This document shows, piece by piece, positions 54,532 to 63,951 of a stretch of DNA of 64,000 bases (its first letter is position 1; each line of letters begins with the position of its first letter). This DNA comes from Evernia prunastri (Eukaryota > Ascomycota > Lecanoromycetes > Lecanorales > Parmeliaceae): assembly GCA_003184365.1 (NCBI GenBank), contig NKYR01000127.1:1103-65102 (forward strand), in the 5' to 3' direction. The position numbers and the translations under genes are program-made. The notes below the pieces were generated by a model that saw only the letters and a list, made by a program, of their open reading frames with translations, made no database searches and had not been told where the DNA came from.

Positions 54532-56759
54532 TCATCACATCAATAATCTAATAATATTATTTCAGAAGAACATCGAAAAGTTAGAAACACGTTGAAGAAA
54601 GTCGTTTCGAATAGAAGTTTATAACGAAGCTTATGATTATTCTTTCGTTTTTCAGTAGCTTAGCGATAAGACTATTCAAAACACGTATTATAAAAATCAC
54701 TTAAAAATCTTCAAATCACGTATTAAATATCTCACTGACTTTAATTCTAATTTATTTTTATTCTTCTTTTAGATCATTAGACGAACTCGTAAGAAGCTAT
54801 CTACGTTCGATATTTTCTAGACTCAAATTCGATGCTTTTCTGAAGATTTATTCGATATGTTACGAATGCTACGAGTTTGCGATTTTTTATAGCAAATTAT
54901 AATATTTCTTTATAAAGTTTTAATTCTTATAAAGATTGCGATTTTTTTTAAAGAATTCGAAATTTTCTTAAAAAATTCGAAATGTTTTAGTATAACGTTA
55001 GATACGAGATAATAATTACTTTGCTTACTTGCTTGCTTGTTTGTTATAAACTTTTGTATATAGCTTTAGTTATATCGCGAGAACTTCAATCTTCTTTGGT
55101 CGATAGTAGTTAAAGGATGCTTTTAGAAGCTTTCTTCAGACTAGTCTATATAGCTTAGCGAGCTTGATCTAAGAGGGATTATCCTCTGTCAGAGCCTTTC
55201 GAATAATCTACGTCTTCTTTCACCTATACGACTGCATAGCTATCACTGTTTTCTAGCGTAGATTTTGTTGAAAATATGGTGGCTTGACATATACAGAGTA
55301 ATTATTTCACATCGAGCGAGATATCGAAACCAGCTGAAATTATCGAAAGAGAACGGTCTCACCGAATTGCGTTATATTATATATAATGAAAGGATATAAT
55401 CTTCTGTATCTAATGAATACAAATATATCTATCTCCTCTCTTAGATAGATTCTTAGCTATACTCAATAATAGATATATTTACTATATTCTTTCTCACTAG
55501 TCAATTTCTGCGAAGTTATTTTAACTTTATTATTATATTCGCTTAGTTATCTATCTTTTCTAACTAACTGAGATGTATATTTTCAATAGATTATAAGCTC
55601 GATCAGTCATTAATCGAGTATTAGAAGTCTTTCGCTATATTGTCAGCTAGTTAATATTCAACATAATCGATATTATCTTCTTAAACTCTTTAGAAGACGC
55701 TTTATAAAAAGAAGAAAGCGTAGAAGAAAGAGAAATAAACGAATTATCGAGAATCGATATTAATAGATTTATAAGAAGAATAAAACAACTCCAAAGATTA
55801 AATAAGAAATTGTAAAAGACTCGAAGATAAATGTTAGAGAAAATCGATGAAGAAAGAAGATCAATTGTAAAGTAGATTGCTTAGAAGACGTTTAAACTCG
55901 AGAAAAGAGAATCGACAAGAAGATTAGTAAGATTATTGACTATAAAATTATTCGAAAAATCGTTTGAAAAAAATCGAGTATTCGCTGAAAAGGATCGCTT
56001 TTTAGCGTTATTAATAATAGAATCTTCTCGCGCTAATAAGATTAAATAAAGAAAAGAAGAGAAAGAGATCGAAGAATACGACTACAAAGTAAACGATAAT
56101 TACAATTTAAACGAATTGCTAAGAGTAGATTTGAATCGAAATCTAAATTCGAGTATTCTAGTAAAATTTTATTATAGATTGTTAGTGTTGAAAGAATAAA
56201 ACTATCACACTTAAATATTGAAGTATTAGACGTTTTTTAAGATAAGAGATATTTAAAATATTATATTAGAAGATCTTTTAAGATCTCGATATAATATAGA
56301 AGTCAAATAATGAATTTATATCGACAAATAAATGTAAGAATTAATTTAAGCGAACGTGAAATAGAATTAAAAGTAGTATATCGTGAAGAAATTAAGAGTT
56401 AAGAATATATAAAAATTATTGAAGAGAAAGCATAATACGAGTGATAGAGATCGTCTATCGATTATATTGTTACGATTTAATGATTATAATAAGTCGTCTG
56501 ATTAATCAGTAAATCAAATGATAGCTGACTTAGTTTAATTGTATAATTAAATTGCGAATCTAAATCTTAGTATAGTATTAAGCGATATATTAACAATAAC
56601 AACATTGATATAAGTATACAAAGAAAGAAATTCGATACGCTTAAATATATACTCAGTATAAGTGAAAATCTAAGTCTGTAAATAATCGTGAAATATCTTC
56701 GCGCAGTGAATTAGAATAAATAGTTTAAGAATATCGATTTATTGATTTAAAATAAACGC

Positions 56760-56990
56760 GATCGAGATAATCGCAATAATAGTGAAAAAGATATAAGTAA
56801 GATAATATGCTATCGATGTAATAAAAACGATTACTATACTTAGAATTGTATCGAAAGAAAATCTACGAATAGAAATTTCAATAATAAATTCGAAGAATCA
56901 AATATTAAAGAATTTAGAAGATTAGATAACAGATAAAGAGATGTTAGATTTATAGATAATGAACGAGACGAACGCAGAGAGCGCGTTAAT
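56760..56990 (+). pseudogene. RIP-degraded retroelement gag zinc-knuckle remnant
   Basis: Frame from 56808 reads C-Y-R-C-N-K-N-D-Y-Y-T-stop-N-C, exactly the C-x2-C-x4-H-x4-C spacing of a retroviral-type zinc knuckle with His replaced by Tyr (CAC to TAC) and one stop. Both lesions are consistent with C-to-T change. Surrounding codons are Asn/Arg/Asp-rich with many stops. This fits the gag of an LTR retrotransposon. The rest of the element is not readable. Confidence 0.5.
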
Positions 56991-57419
56991 AACGTCGTCG
57001 ACGATAACGACGATGTAAATAATTCGATTTATAATAATAATATATTTAGTAATGTCAGCGATGTATATCGAAAGAATAAGAAGAATAGTAGTTGAATAAC
57101 TAGAAAGATATTAAAATATTATGTTAAGTCTTCGAAAGAAGATGTGATTAATAAGACTTTCTTAAAATTTAATGATAAAGTATTGATTTGATTTGATTTG
57201 ATTGCTTAATACGCCTATCTAGTAAACTACTTTACTAATCAGGGAGTTCCTCGAATATTTGTAGCGCTGAAGAAACCTTTCGGACAAAAACTTCAACTTA
57301 TCCTCTCGTGTTATCATTGTTGTCAACTCTTAGTCTTTGACTGTCAAGTTGTTGCCACAAACCACTGTCACTTCCGTTCTCTTTCAGTCTGCCGCTATTG
57401 TTTCCGTGATTGTCTCCTT

Positions 57420-57776
57420 CTATGCCTTCTTTTTGCTTCCCCTCTTCTCCTTACCCTTTTTCTTGTTTTTGGTTTCTTTGTCTAGTCCTAGCGGTAATTT
57501 GGACCGAGCCAATTGCTCTTGGGCCAGCGAGAATTGATCGAGACGTCCTATTTTGATCATCCATCGTGCGGCAGCGCGTATTCCGTGCTTCTGTGTCAAG
57601 ATTTGTCGATAATCTGACGTGCCGACTTGTTCAATGAGTTCTCTTCTCTCTTTCGCCAGTTCCGGGCAGAACAGTAATATGTGTTTGACCGTCTGTTTTC
57701 TCCAGCCGCATGAGCACTCAGCGTTTCGAATACCAGGTACCTTCATTCGATAGAGAAAATCATTGAGACCTATCTT
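57420..57776 (-). CDS. LINE ORF2 C-terminal fragment (zinc-finger region)
   Basis: After the gap the frame reads KIGLNDFLYRMKVPGI, CSCGWRKQTVKHILLFCP, then a basic Lys-rich end. C-x-C-x8-H-x5-C is the terminal zinc finger that follows RNase H in Tad/I-type LINE ORF2. The residues before the N (reading MPNHIGQRDVLRSRSRQ) belong to the adjacent fragment. Confidence 0.8.
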   Translation of the reverse strand, partial: KIGLNDFLYRMKVPGIRNAECSCGWRKQTVKHILLFCPELAKERRELIEQVGTSDYRQILTQKHGIRAAARWMIKIGRLDQFSLAQEQLARSKLPLGLDKETKNKKKGKEKRGSKKKA

Positions 57777-57777
57777 N
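57777..57777. other. Assembly gap (single N) replacing the reverse transcriptase region
   Basis: The endonuclease part of ORF2 lies on one side and the C-terminal zinc finger on the other. The expected RT and RNase H domains (roughly 2 kb or more in this family) are missing, so the gap is larger than one base. Confidence 0.75.
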
Positions 57778-58818
57778 ACACTCTTTTGCCTTGAGCGTGA
57801 CCTTAGCACATCGCGCTGTCCAATATGATTTGGCATTCTGATGTGGCCTTTTCCATGGGATTGTGATGTCCACTATTTCTCGGAACCCTTTTAACATCCT
57901 TTCTAGATATGCGTCAATGTCATCGCGAGTGGCGAGTTCTGGCCTGCGTAGTGTGTAGGACAAGGCGTTGGCTCCTTGTTCTACTTCTCTTCTTGTCGAG
58001 ATTTCCTCTAGCTTCTTCCAAGCGCGGCGAGGACGCTGTTTCGCCTCCTCCCATGACCATTCTAACTCGGTCATAACAGGGAAATGATCTGATCCGTAAT
58101 GTAATTCTTCGCGGGTCGTACAGCTACTTAATGCTTGATAGGCGCCTTTTGTAAAGAAGGTTAGGTCGATGGTGCTTTCGTGTCCTCGAGCTTTCCACGT
58201 GACTGCTCCTTTCGGGGTTCCCAGTTCCATCTCCCTTTCTTCTATGGTTTCCAGTAGTTGATCGGCCATGGCGTGATATGTGTATCTGCCTGCGTTGTTC
58301 CATCTTGGGTGATGTAGATTGAAGTCCCCCATCAGAACGTGTTCTCCCTCTTCCATCGATACTTTTCGTAGTAAAGGCAGTGTGGATGCACTGTCCGTAG
58401 TGGTGTATTGGGATGGCGATGGATTATACACGTTGTGTACCCAGATGTGCTTGTGTTCGGTTGTTCTTTGCTCTAGGTCCGTAGTCCCCTCGCTTTGTGA
58501 CTCTGCATTGATTCTGTCTGTCGATGAGAATCTGAGTGAGCAGAGGTCTCCGTCATGAAAGGTTGCCTCCCAACTGTCTGTGTTAATTCTTTTATTTATG
58601 TAAAAGCATGTGCGCGTTTCCTGATTTCCTTTGTGTGCAAGATGAAAGCAGCTAGTACTGTCATTATGTGGTGATTGATTTGCTCGATTCCAGCTGGGTT
58701 CCCGTATTGCCAGCACGTCAACGTCTTTGATGATTTCATCTTGAAGCAGTGACGTTAGTAGACTCGATTCTTTTCTGATATTGTACTGCACGATCTTGAA
58801 GTTGTTTGTGTTACTCAT
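57778..58818 (-). CDS. LINE ORF2 N-terminal fragment: AP-type endonuclease
   Basis: Begins MSNTNNFKIVQYNIRK. Endonuclease/exonuclease/phosphatase motifs are VQYNIRKE, VLAIREPSWN (REP where the usual QEP occurs), LMGDFNLHHPRW, and GSDHFPVM near the domain's end. This domain nicks target DNA to prime reverse transcription. The fragment runs into the N gap before the RT. The start ATG overlaps the upstream ORF1 stop by eight bases. Confidence 0.85.
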
Positions 58819-59033
58819 TAAGTATGGGTGTCATGTTCTCATCCACTTCCATTGCTATTGGTTCACTTGACTGAACCGTTTGCGTCGAGGCCTTTTGAAT
58901 AAATTCTGTTGGTTGATTGCTTGGGATCTGGATTGTGCTTTGACTTGAGGAAACCGGGCCTGCAAATAGTTTCGGTCTTCCCACTTTCCTGGTGTTGCTG
59001 CTCATCTCCGCCAGCGCTTTCCTCTTAATGATA
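58811..59033 (-). CDS. LINE ORF1 C-terminal fragment
   Basis: Reads IIKRKALAEMSSNTRKVGRP to the end ENMTPILNE, cut upstream by the N at 59034. Nearly identical to the ORF1 ends at 59558 and 60347. Confidence 0.8.
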
Positions 59034-59034
59034 N

Positions 59035-59565
59035 GCCTGCGTTGTTCCATCTTGGGTGATGTAGATTGAAGTCCCCCATCAGAACGTGTTCTCCCTCTTC
59101 CATCAATACTTTTCGTAGTAAAGGCAGTGTGGATGCACTGTCCGTAGTGGTGTATTGGGATGGCGATGGATTATACACGTTGTGTACCCAGATGTGCTTG
59201 TGTTCGGTTGTTCTTTGCTCTAGGTCCGTAGTCCCCTCGCTTTGTGACTCTGCATTGATTCTGTCTGTCGATGAGAATCTGAGTGAGCAGAGGTCTCCGT
59301 CATGAAAGGTTGCCTCCCAACTGTCTGTGTTAATTCTTTTATTTATGTAAAAGCATGTGCGCGTTTCCTGATTTCCTTTGTGTGCAAGATGAAAGCAGCT
59401 AGTACTGTCATTATGTGGTGATTGATTTGCTCGATTCCAGCTGGGTTCCTGTATTGCCAGCACGTCAACGTCTTTGATGATTTCATCTTGAAGCAGTGAC
59501 GTTAGTAGACTCGATTCTTTTCTGATATTGTACTGCACGACCTTGAAGTTGTTTGTGTTACTCAT
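59035..59565 (-). CDS. LINE ORF2 N-terminal fragment, second copy
   Basis: The same endonuclease start (MSNTNNFKVVQYNIRK through MGDFNLHHPRWNNAG), cut by the N at 59034. Here the catalytic Glu context is IQEPSWN, the usual form, whereas the copy at 57778 has IREPSWN. Confidence 0.8.
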
Positions 59566-60313
59566 TAAGTATGGGTGTCATGTTCTCATCCACTTCCATT
59601 GCTATTGGTTCACTTGACTGAACCGTTTGCGTCGAGGCCTTTTGAATAAATTCTATTGGTTGATTGCTTGGGATCTGGATTGTGCTTTGACTTGAGGAAA
59701 CCGGGCCTGCAAATAGTTTCGGTCTTCCCACTTTCCTGGTGTTGCTGCTCATCTCCGCCAGCGCTTTCCTCTTAATGATATTCCTTGGTGGTACCACGGT
59801 GAAACCCTCATTGCCTTTCGCTATTGTGGGAGAGCTAGAGAGTGGAACGTTAAACCATTTCGATTTATTTTCCAGCCTCTGCTGAATTCTGCGTATCTCT
59901 TTTCTTCGGATTTCGCAGTTTTTGCTCCAAGATTCGTGCTTCCCTGGGCATACAGAGCATTGCACCTCTCCTGGTTTATTGATACCATGGTCCTGCGACT
60001 GGTGTGGTCCCGCACATCTACCGCATTTTGTTTTGTTGGTGCAAGCTGCGGCCATGTGTCCATATTCTTGGCAGTTGTAGCATTGTCTTGGATCGCCTGT
60101 GCGTTCCCATTTCTCACATAGGAGAGGATTCTCGCTTTCTAAAAAGCCTTCCGCCACCAGCCTGTTTGCCATCTCTGGGTTTGTAATTTCCAAAATCAAT
60201 GTAGAGTATCTCTTCTTCCTTCCATATACGTCCGGTCTAAAGGCGAAGCTAGGCCATGTTACGCTTGCTATTTCCAGTCCTGGATGGAGTCTGCAGTTGT
60301 CTTTTTTAAGTAT
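59558..60313 (-). CDS. LINE ORF1 fragment with three CCHC zinc knuckles
   Basis: Three knuckle-like motifs in a row: CYNCQEYGHMAAAC, CGRCAGPHQSQDHG(I) and CSVCPGKHESWSKNC, followed by a basic/Ser-rich tail. This is the nucleic-acid-binding ORF1 of Tad-like LINEs. The N-terminal part is cut at the N at 60314. Confidence 0.85.
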   Translation of the reverse strand: MLKKDNCRLHPGLEIASVTWPSFAFRPDVYGRKKRYSTLILEITNPEMANRLVAEGFLESENPLLCEKWERTGDPRQCYNCQEYGHMAAACTNKTKCGRCAGPHQSQDHGINKPGEVQCSVCPGKHESWSKNCEIRRKEIRRIQQRLENKSKWFNVPLSSSPTIAKGNEGFTVVPPRNIIKRKALAEMSSNTRKVGRPKLFAGPVSSSQSTIQIPSNQPIEFIQKASTQTVQSSEPIAMEVDENMTPILNE

Positions 60314-60314
60314 N

Positions 60315-60354
60315 TATTGTACTGCACGATCTTGAAGTTGTTTGTGTTACTCAT
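60315..60354 (-). CDS. LINE ORF2 5' tip, third copy
   Basis: Only the first ~13 codons (MSNTNNFKIVQYN) before the N at 60314. It overlaps the ORF1 stop by the same eight bases as in the other copies. Confidence 0.75.
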
Positions 60355-61528
60355 TAAGTATGGGTGTCATGTTCTCATCCACTTCCATTGCTATTGGTTC
60401 ACTTGACTGAACCGTTTGCGTCGAGGCCTTTTGAATAAATTCTGTTGGTTGATTGCTTGGGATCTGGATTGTGCTTTGACTTGAGGAAACCGGGCCTGCA
60501 AATAGTTTCGGTCTTCCCACTTTCCTGGTGTTGCTGCTCATCTCCGCCAGCGCTTTCCTCTTAATGATATTCCTTGGTGGTACCACGGTGAAACCCTCAT
60601 TGTCTTTCGCTATTGTGGGAGAGCTAGAGAGTGGAACGTTAAACCATTTCGATTTATTTTCCAGCCTCTGCTGAATTCTGCGTATCTCTTTCCTTCGGAT
60701 TTCGCAGTTTTTGCTCCAAGATTCATGCTTCCCTGGGCATACAGAGCATTGCACCTCTCCTGGTTTATTGATACCACGGTCCTGCGACTGGTGTGGTCCC
60801 GCACATCTACCGCATTTTGTTTTGTTGGTGCAAGCTGCGGCCATGTGTCCATATTCTTGGCAGTTGTAGCATTGTCTTGGATCGCCTGTGCGTTCCCATT
60901 TCTCACATAGGAGAGGATTCTCGCTTTCTAAAAAGCCTTCCACCACCAGCCTGTTTGCCATCTCTGGGTTTGTAATTTCCAAAATCAATGTAGAGTATCT
61001 CTTCTTCCTTCCATATACGTCCGGTCTAAAGGCGAAGCTAGGCCATGTTACGCTTGGTATTTCCAGTCCTGGATGGAGTCTGCAGTTGTCTTTTTTAAGT
61101 ATTTCGATAGCCGCTTCTTGACAATTCGTATCGACCGCATCAACGCATACTCCGTGTACCGCTACCTGGAATGTCTGTCTCAATATTTTCGCGGAGGGGG
61201 TGACGCTCTTAACCCATTCGTTTGCTGCTTCGAGTTCTTTCCTAGCCTCTACACTTTCCATAAGGAGAATGACATCCGCTCGTGCCGTTCTCCGTGCTGC
61301 GATAATTGAATCTGCTGCTGAGCAGCCGCCATTCTTGAACATTGTGACCAGTTGGGAACTTGTCGCTTTTGTCATCTGCGTTCTGATGTTGGCATCGTTG
61401 ATCCTTACTGTCATTTGCTTTGCTTTGGCATTGTTGATCAAGGAAGGGGGAGGAGGGTTTGTCTCTGTATGTCTCGTCGCAGGGGGGGCCTCCCCGCCAA
61501 CGACCTTTGCCCAACTCTAAATTGGCTG
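60347..61528 (-). CDS. LINE ORF1, longest copy (5' incomplete, one stop)
   Basis: Continuous from about 61516 to the stop at 60347, including SWAKVVGGEAPPATRHTE, LINNAKAKQMTVRINDANIR, the central conserved region (TQMTKATSSQLVTMFKNGG) and the three zinc knuckles. A TAG at 61517-61519 replaces the Lys codon present in the copy at 62034-62422. Beyond 61652 the sequence switches to unrelated repeat DNA. Confidence 0.8.
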
Positions 61529-61652
61529 AGAGCCTGTTGCATCACGTGTCTTGAGGGTCTTTACCTCATTTTCCAGTGTTTCGATTCGTTTCTCTGAGCT
61601 GTTGATGTATCCTAGTACGGCTCCTAACGCCACGCGGGCAGCTTTCAAGCCA

Positions 61653-62032
61653 CGGAAGGTCTTGGGAGCGCACACTCCGGCCGCACCGCACACTTCGGAT
61701 AAATAATAATGCGACCCGTCTTGGCATGGGTTTTACTGGGCATGGTAGAGGTTTCCTGACGGTATTAGTCCTCTACTACAAATGCTGACTGTAACCGTCG
61801 TTGCTCCTGTGACTCCCATTCGTCCACATCGATCGCATCGACGAGATTCGTCTTCGACTTCTTCTTCTTTGGGGGGGATAGCTCTGCTTCCAGGCTATCA
61901 CCTCGCTGTCGCCCCCGTTGCCCCCAGGACTGGCTATGTCCTTTTTCCTGCTCCCACACTTTCTTCTCTTTTACCGGCCGGCCATGACGAGTCGTCGCTA
62001 ATGCTGCTGGGGCGGACGATGGTGGGGGTTCG
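61653..62032 (-). mobile_element. Unassigned repeat fragment between LINE pieces
   Basis: Not similar to either flanking ORF1 copy. A minus-strand frame (about 61765-62030) reads a basic stretch (HGRPVKEKKVWEQEKGHSQS, SPPKKKKSKTNLVDAIDVDE) ending LQSAFVVED. It could be the C-terminus of another retroelement's ORF1-like protein. Confidence 0.4.
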
Positions 62033-62033
62033 N

Positions 62034-62422
62034 CCGCCAACGACCTTTGCCCAACTCTTAATTGGCTGAGAGCCTGTTGCATCACGTGTCTTGAGGGTCT
62101 TTACCTCATTTTCCAGTGTTTCGATTCGTTTCTCTGAGCTGTTGATGTATCCTAGTACGGCTCCTAACGCCACGCGGGCAGCTTTCAAGCCATGAGGTGT
62201 CATTCGGTGCATCTCCTCCAGTTCCAAAGCTTCCATAGCTTTTATACCATCCACTGCTGTCTTTTTCAATGCTTTCGCGTAGTCTCCTACTTCATTGTTG
62301 TCTTCCACCGTCCTCTGCGTTGTTGTTGTTGTTGTTGTTGTCGTATCGCGACACGTAGAAGGGGCGCGCTCCGCCGCGTCGCCGCTGCCATTTTCGCCGT
62401 CGACTGCGACGTCTCCCCTCAT
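62034..62422 (-). CDS. LINE ORF1 N-terminal fragment
   Basis: Starts MRGDVAVDGENGSGDAAERA, with a poly-Thr run from a (GTT)n repeat. A coiled-coil-like segment (GYINSSEKRIETLENEVKTL) follows, then SQPIKSWAKVVG up to the N at 62033. This is the natural 5' end of the element's coding part. Confidence 0.75.
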
Positions 62423-62428
62423 TGCTGA

Positions 62429-63213
62429 TTCTCGCCTCTAAGTAGTAAATAATATATCTTTTAAGTTAATTCATATCTTAATAATATATATTATAATAGC
62501 TACGAAATTACTTTCGACAATTAAAACTTAAACGATAATGTTACGGATATGGGCTGCATTAGGGTGATTCCGCTGTCTTGGCGGGGTCACACGCTCTTTT
62601 GGCGCATTGGATAGGGGGATGCACCCTATTCCATGACAGATAATATAATTATAAAATATCTACGTTAATCGTTTAAATATATAACTATTATATTTATTAA
62701 ATAAAAAGTAATATTAATAATTATAGCGAATATTAATAAAATATCGTTTAAAGAATTAATTATTAATATTTAGAAATTTAAATAAAATTAATTATTAATT
62801 TAAAAAGTATTTATTAAAATATGATAATTTATAAAATCTAAAAAGATTAAAGAAACGAATATTTATATTCGAAAAGTTACGAAATTAATTATTATATTAT
62901 TTTGAAATTTAATATTCTCTAATTTATTTCTATAATATAACTTTTCGAAACTTCGTTTATATTATAATATTAATAAGTTCGTCGAATATATTTTATAATA
63001 TACGAATTAATATCGTAAAATCGATAATTCTAAACTATTTTCGAAGTATCTTCGTAAATAAATATTTTAGTAAAATTAAAGAAAAATTTTAAAAGATATA
63101 AATTTTATTAAGTATATAAAGATTTTAATAATTAAATTTAAAAAATCTTCGTCGATTATATAAAAGATTTTAAAATTAATTTTATTTTAATAAGCGAATT
63201 TATTATATTATAA
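62429..63213. repeat. AT-rich, RIP-like DNA
   Basis: Extremely AT-rich with very few CpA or TpG dinucleotides by eye. No gene. Interrupted only by the LTR-like island at 62539-62638. Confidence 0.8.
62539..62638. mobile_element. 100-bp LTR-like island with 5-bp target duplication
   Basis: A GC-normal island beginning TGTTACGGAT and ending CCATGACA (imperfect inverted ends, TG...CA), flanked by GATAA on both sides (62534-62538 and 62639-62643). This fits a very short solo LTR or an internally deleted non-autonomous element. Confidence 0.6.
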
Positions 63214-63914
63214 ATATATTATTTCCCCTGCCCAGGCAGGGAACTTATATGACGGCAGGTTCGACCACCACAAGATGCTGAGGAAGGCTGAGAGCTCGGT
63301 CGCTGTCCAAATGAGAAGCGGCAAAATCGGGCTTAACGCATTCCTCAACAGGATAAGGGTTCCAGGTATCGACCCCGACTGCAGGTGCGGATGGAGAAGA
63401 CAAGATGTCAAGCATATCCTCCTCTTCTGTCCGAGATCGCGGGAGGATAAACCACGGCTACTTGCGGAGGCGGGTACCAGGGACTTCCAGACAATGCTGA
63501 CCACGACCAAAGGGATCCGGGTAGCGGCAAGGTGGATGGTTAACTCCGGCTGGTTAAACAGCTTCGAGTTGGCCAGCGAACAACTCCAACGGTCAAGACT
63601 ACCCCTCGGGGTAGAGGAGACCATTAAGCCCAAAAAGGGCGCACGAAGAAGCGATCGTACCCGCCTCTAGAGGCGGGGGCGATCAGAGATACAAAAGTCA
63701 GAGAATAGAAGAGTCGGCGCAAAGAAGTAGAGAGATGTGCGGTGGTGTAATAGGGCTCCTAAGGAGCACAGCAGAAGGGAGAGCGTACTGTTTAGTTGAA
63801 GTTTTGTCCAGAGGTTCGCCCTCAGGTTTCTTCAACGCCCAGCCGTAAAGCTGGTTCAGCGTTAATGTTACCCTCATTAGCTTACATCAAGTAGCTAGCA
63901 TAGGCGTATAAAAC

Positions 63915-63945
<31 letters not shown>

Positions 63946-63951
63946 TTATTT
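63214..63951 (+). mobile_element. 5'-truncated LINE with poly(A) tail and 11-bp target-site duplication
   Basis: The element spans 63225-63940. ATATATTATTT occurs exactly at both edges (63214-63224 and 63941-63951). The body starts inside the ORF2 3' part, has a ~240-bp 3' UTR and ends in about 26 A. This is a textbook product of target-primed reverse transcription. It shows no RIP damage although it sits in AT-rich DNA, so it is young or was inserted after RIP. Confidence 0.88.
63227..63670 (+). CDS. LINE ORF2 C-terminal fragment (second LINE family)
   Basis: Open from the truncation point: YDGRFDHHKMLRKAESS, then KIGLNAFLNRIRVPGI, CRCGWRRQDVKHILLFCP and a basic end (KPKKGARRSDRTRL). It is homologous to the C-terminal zinc-finger region at 57420-57776, but clearly a different family member. 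No start codon of its own is expected. Confidence 0.85.
   Translation, partial: PAQAGNLYDGRFDHHKMLRKAESSVAVQMRSGKIGLNAFLNRIRVPGIDPDCRCGWRRQDVKHILLFCPRSREDKPRLLAEAGTRDFQTMLTTTKGIRVAARWMVNSGWLNSFELASEQLQRSRLPLGVEETIKPKKGARRSDRTRL

Larger units (their letters stand above)
53738..57183. repeat. AT-rich, RIP-like degraded repeat DNA
   Basis: Very AT-rich. Remaining C bases are mostly followed by G or T, and CpA looks rare, the pattern expected after repeat-induced point mutation. It holds a decayed gag fragment near 56.8 kb and a clean LTR-like island at 54282-54531. No intact gene. Confidence 0.8.
57184..62428 (-). mobile_element. Tad-like non-LTR retrotransposon (LINE), represented by overlapping fragments with N gaps
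   Basis: ORF1 (gag-like with CCHC knuckles) and ORF2 (endonuclease) pieces all lie on the minus strand, with single Ns at 57777, 59034, 60314 and 62033. Neighbouring blocks repeat each other almost exactly: 58288-59033 with 59035-59780, 59526-60313 with 60315-61102, and 61494-61652 with 62034-62192. Read 5' to 3' the blocks tile one element from ORF1 start to 3' end, but the reverse transcriptase part of ORF2 is absent at the 57777 gap. The 3' end carries a short (GATTT)n-type tail in plus-strand reading (57185-57203). It is not RIP-damaged, unlike its flanks. Confidence 0.85.
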
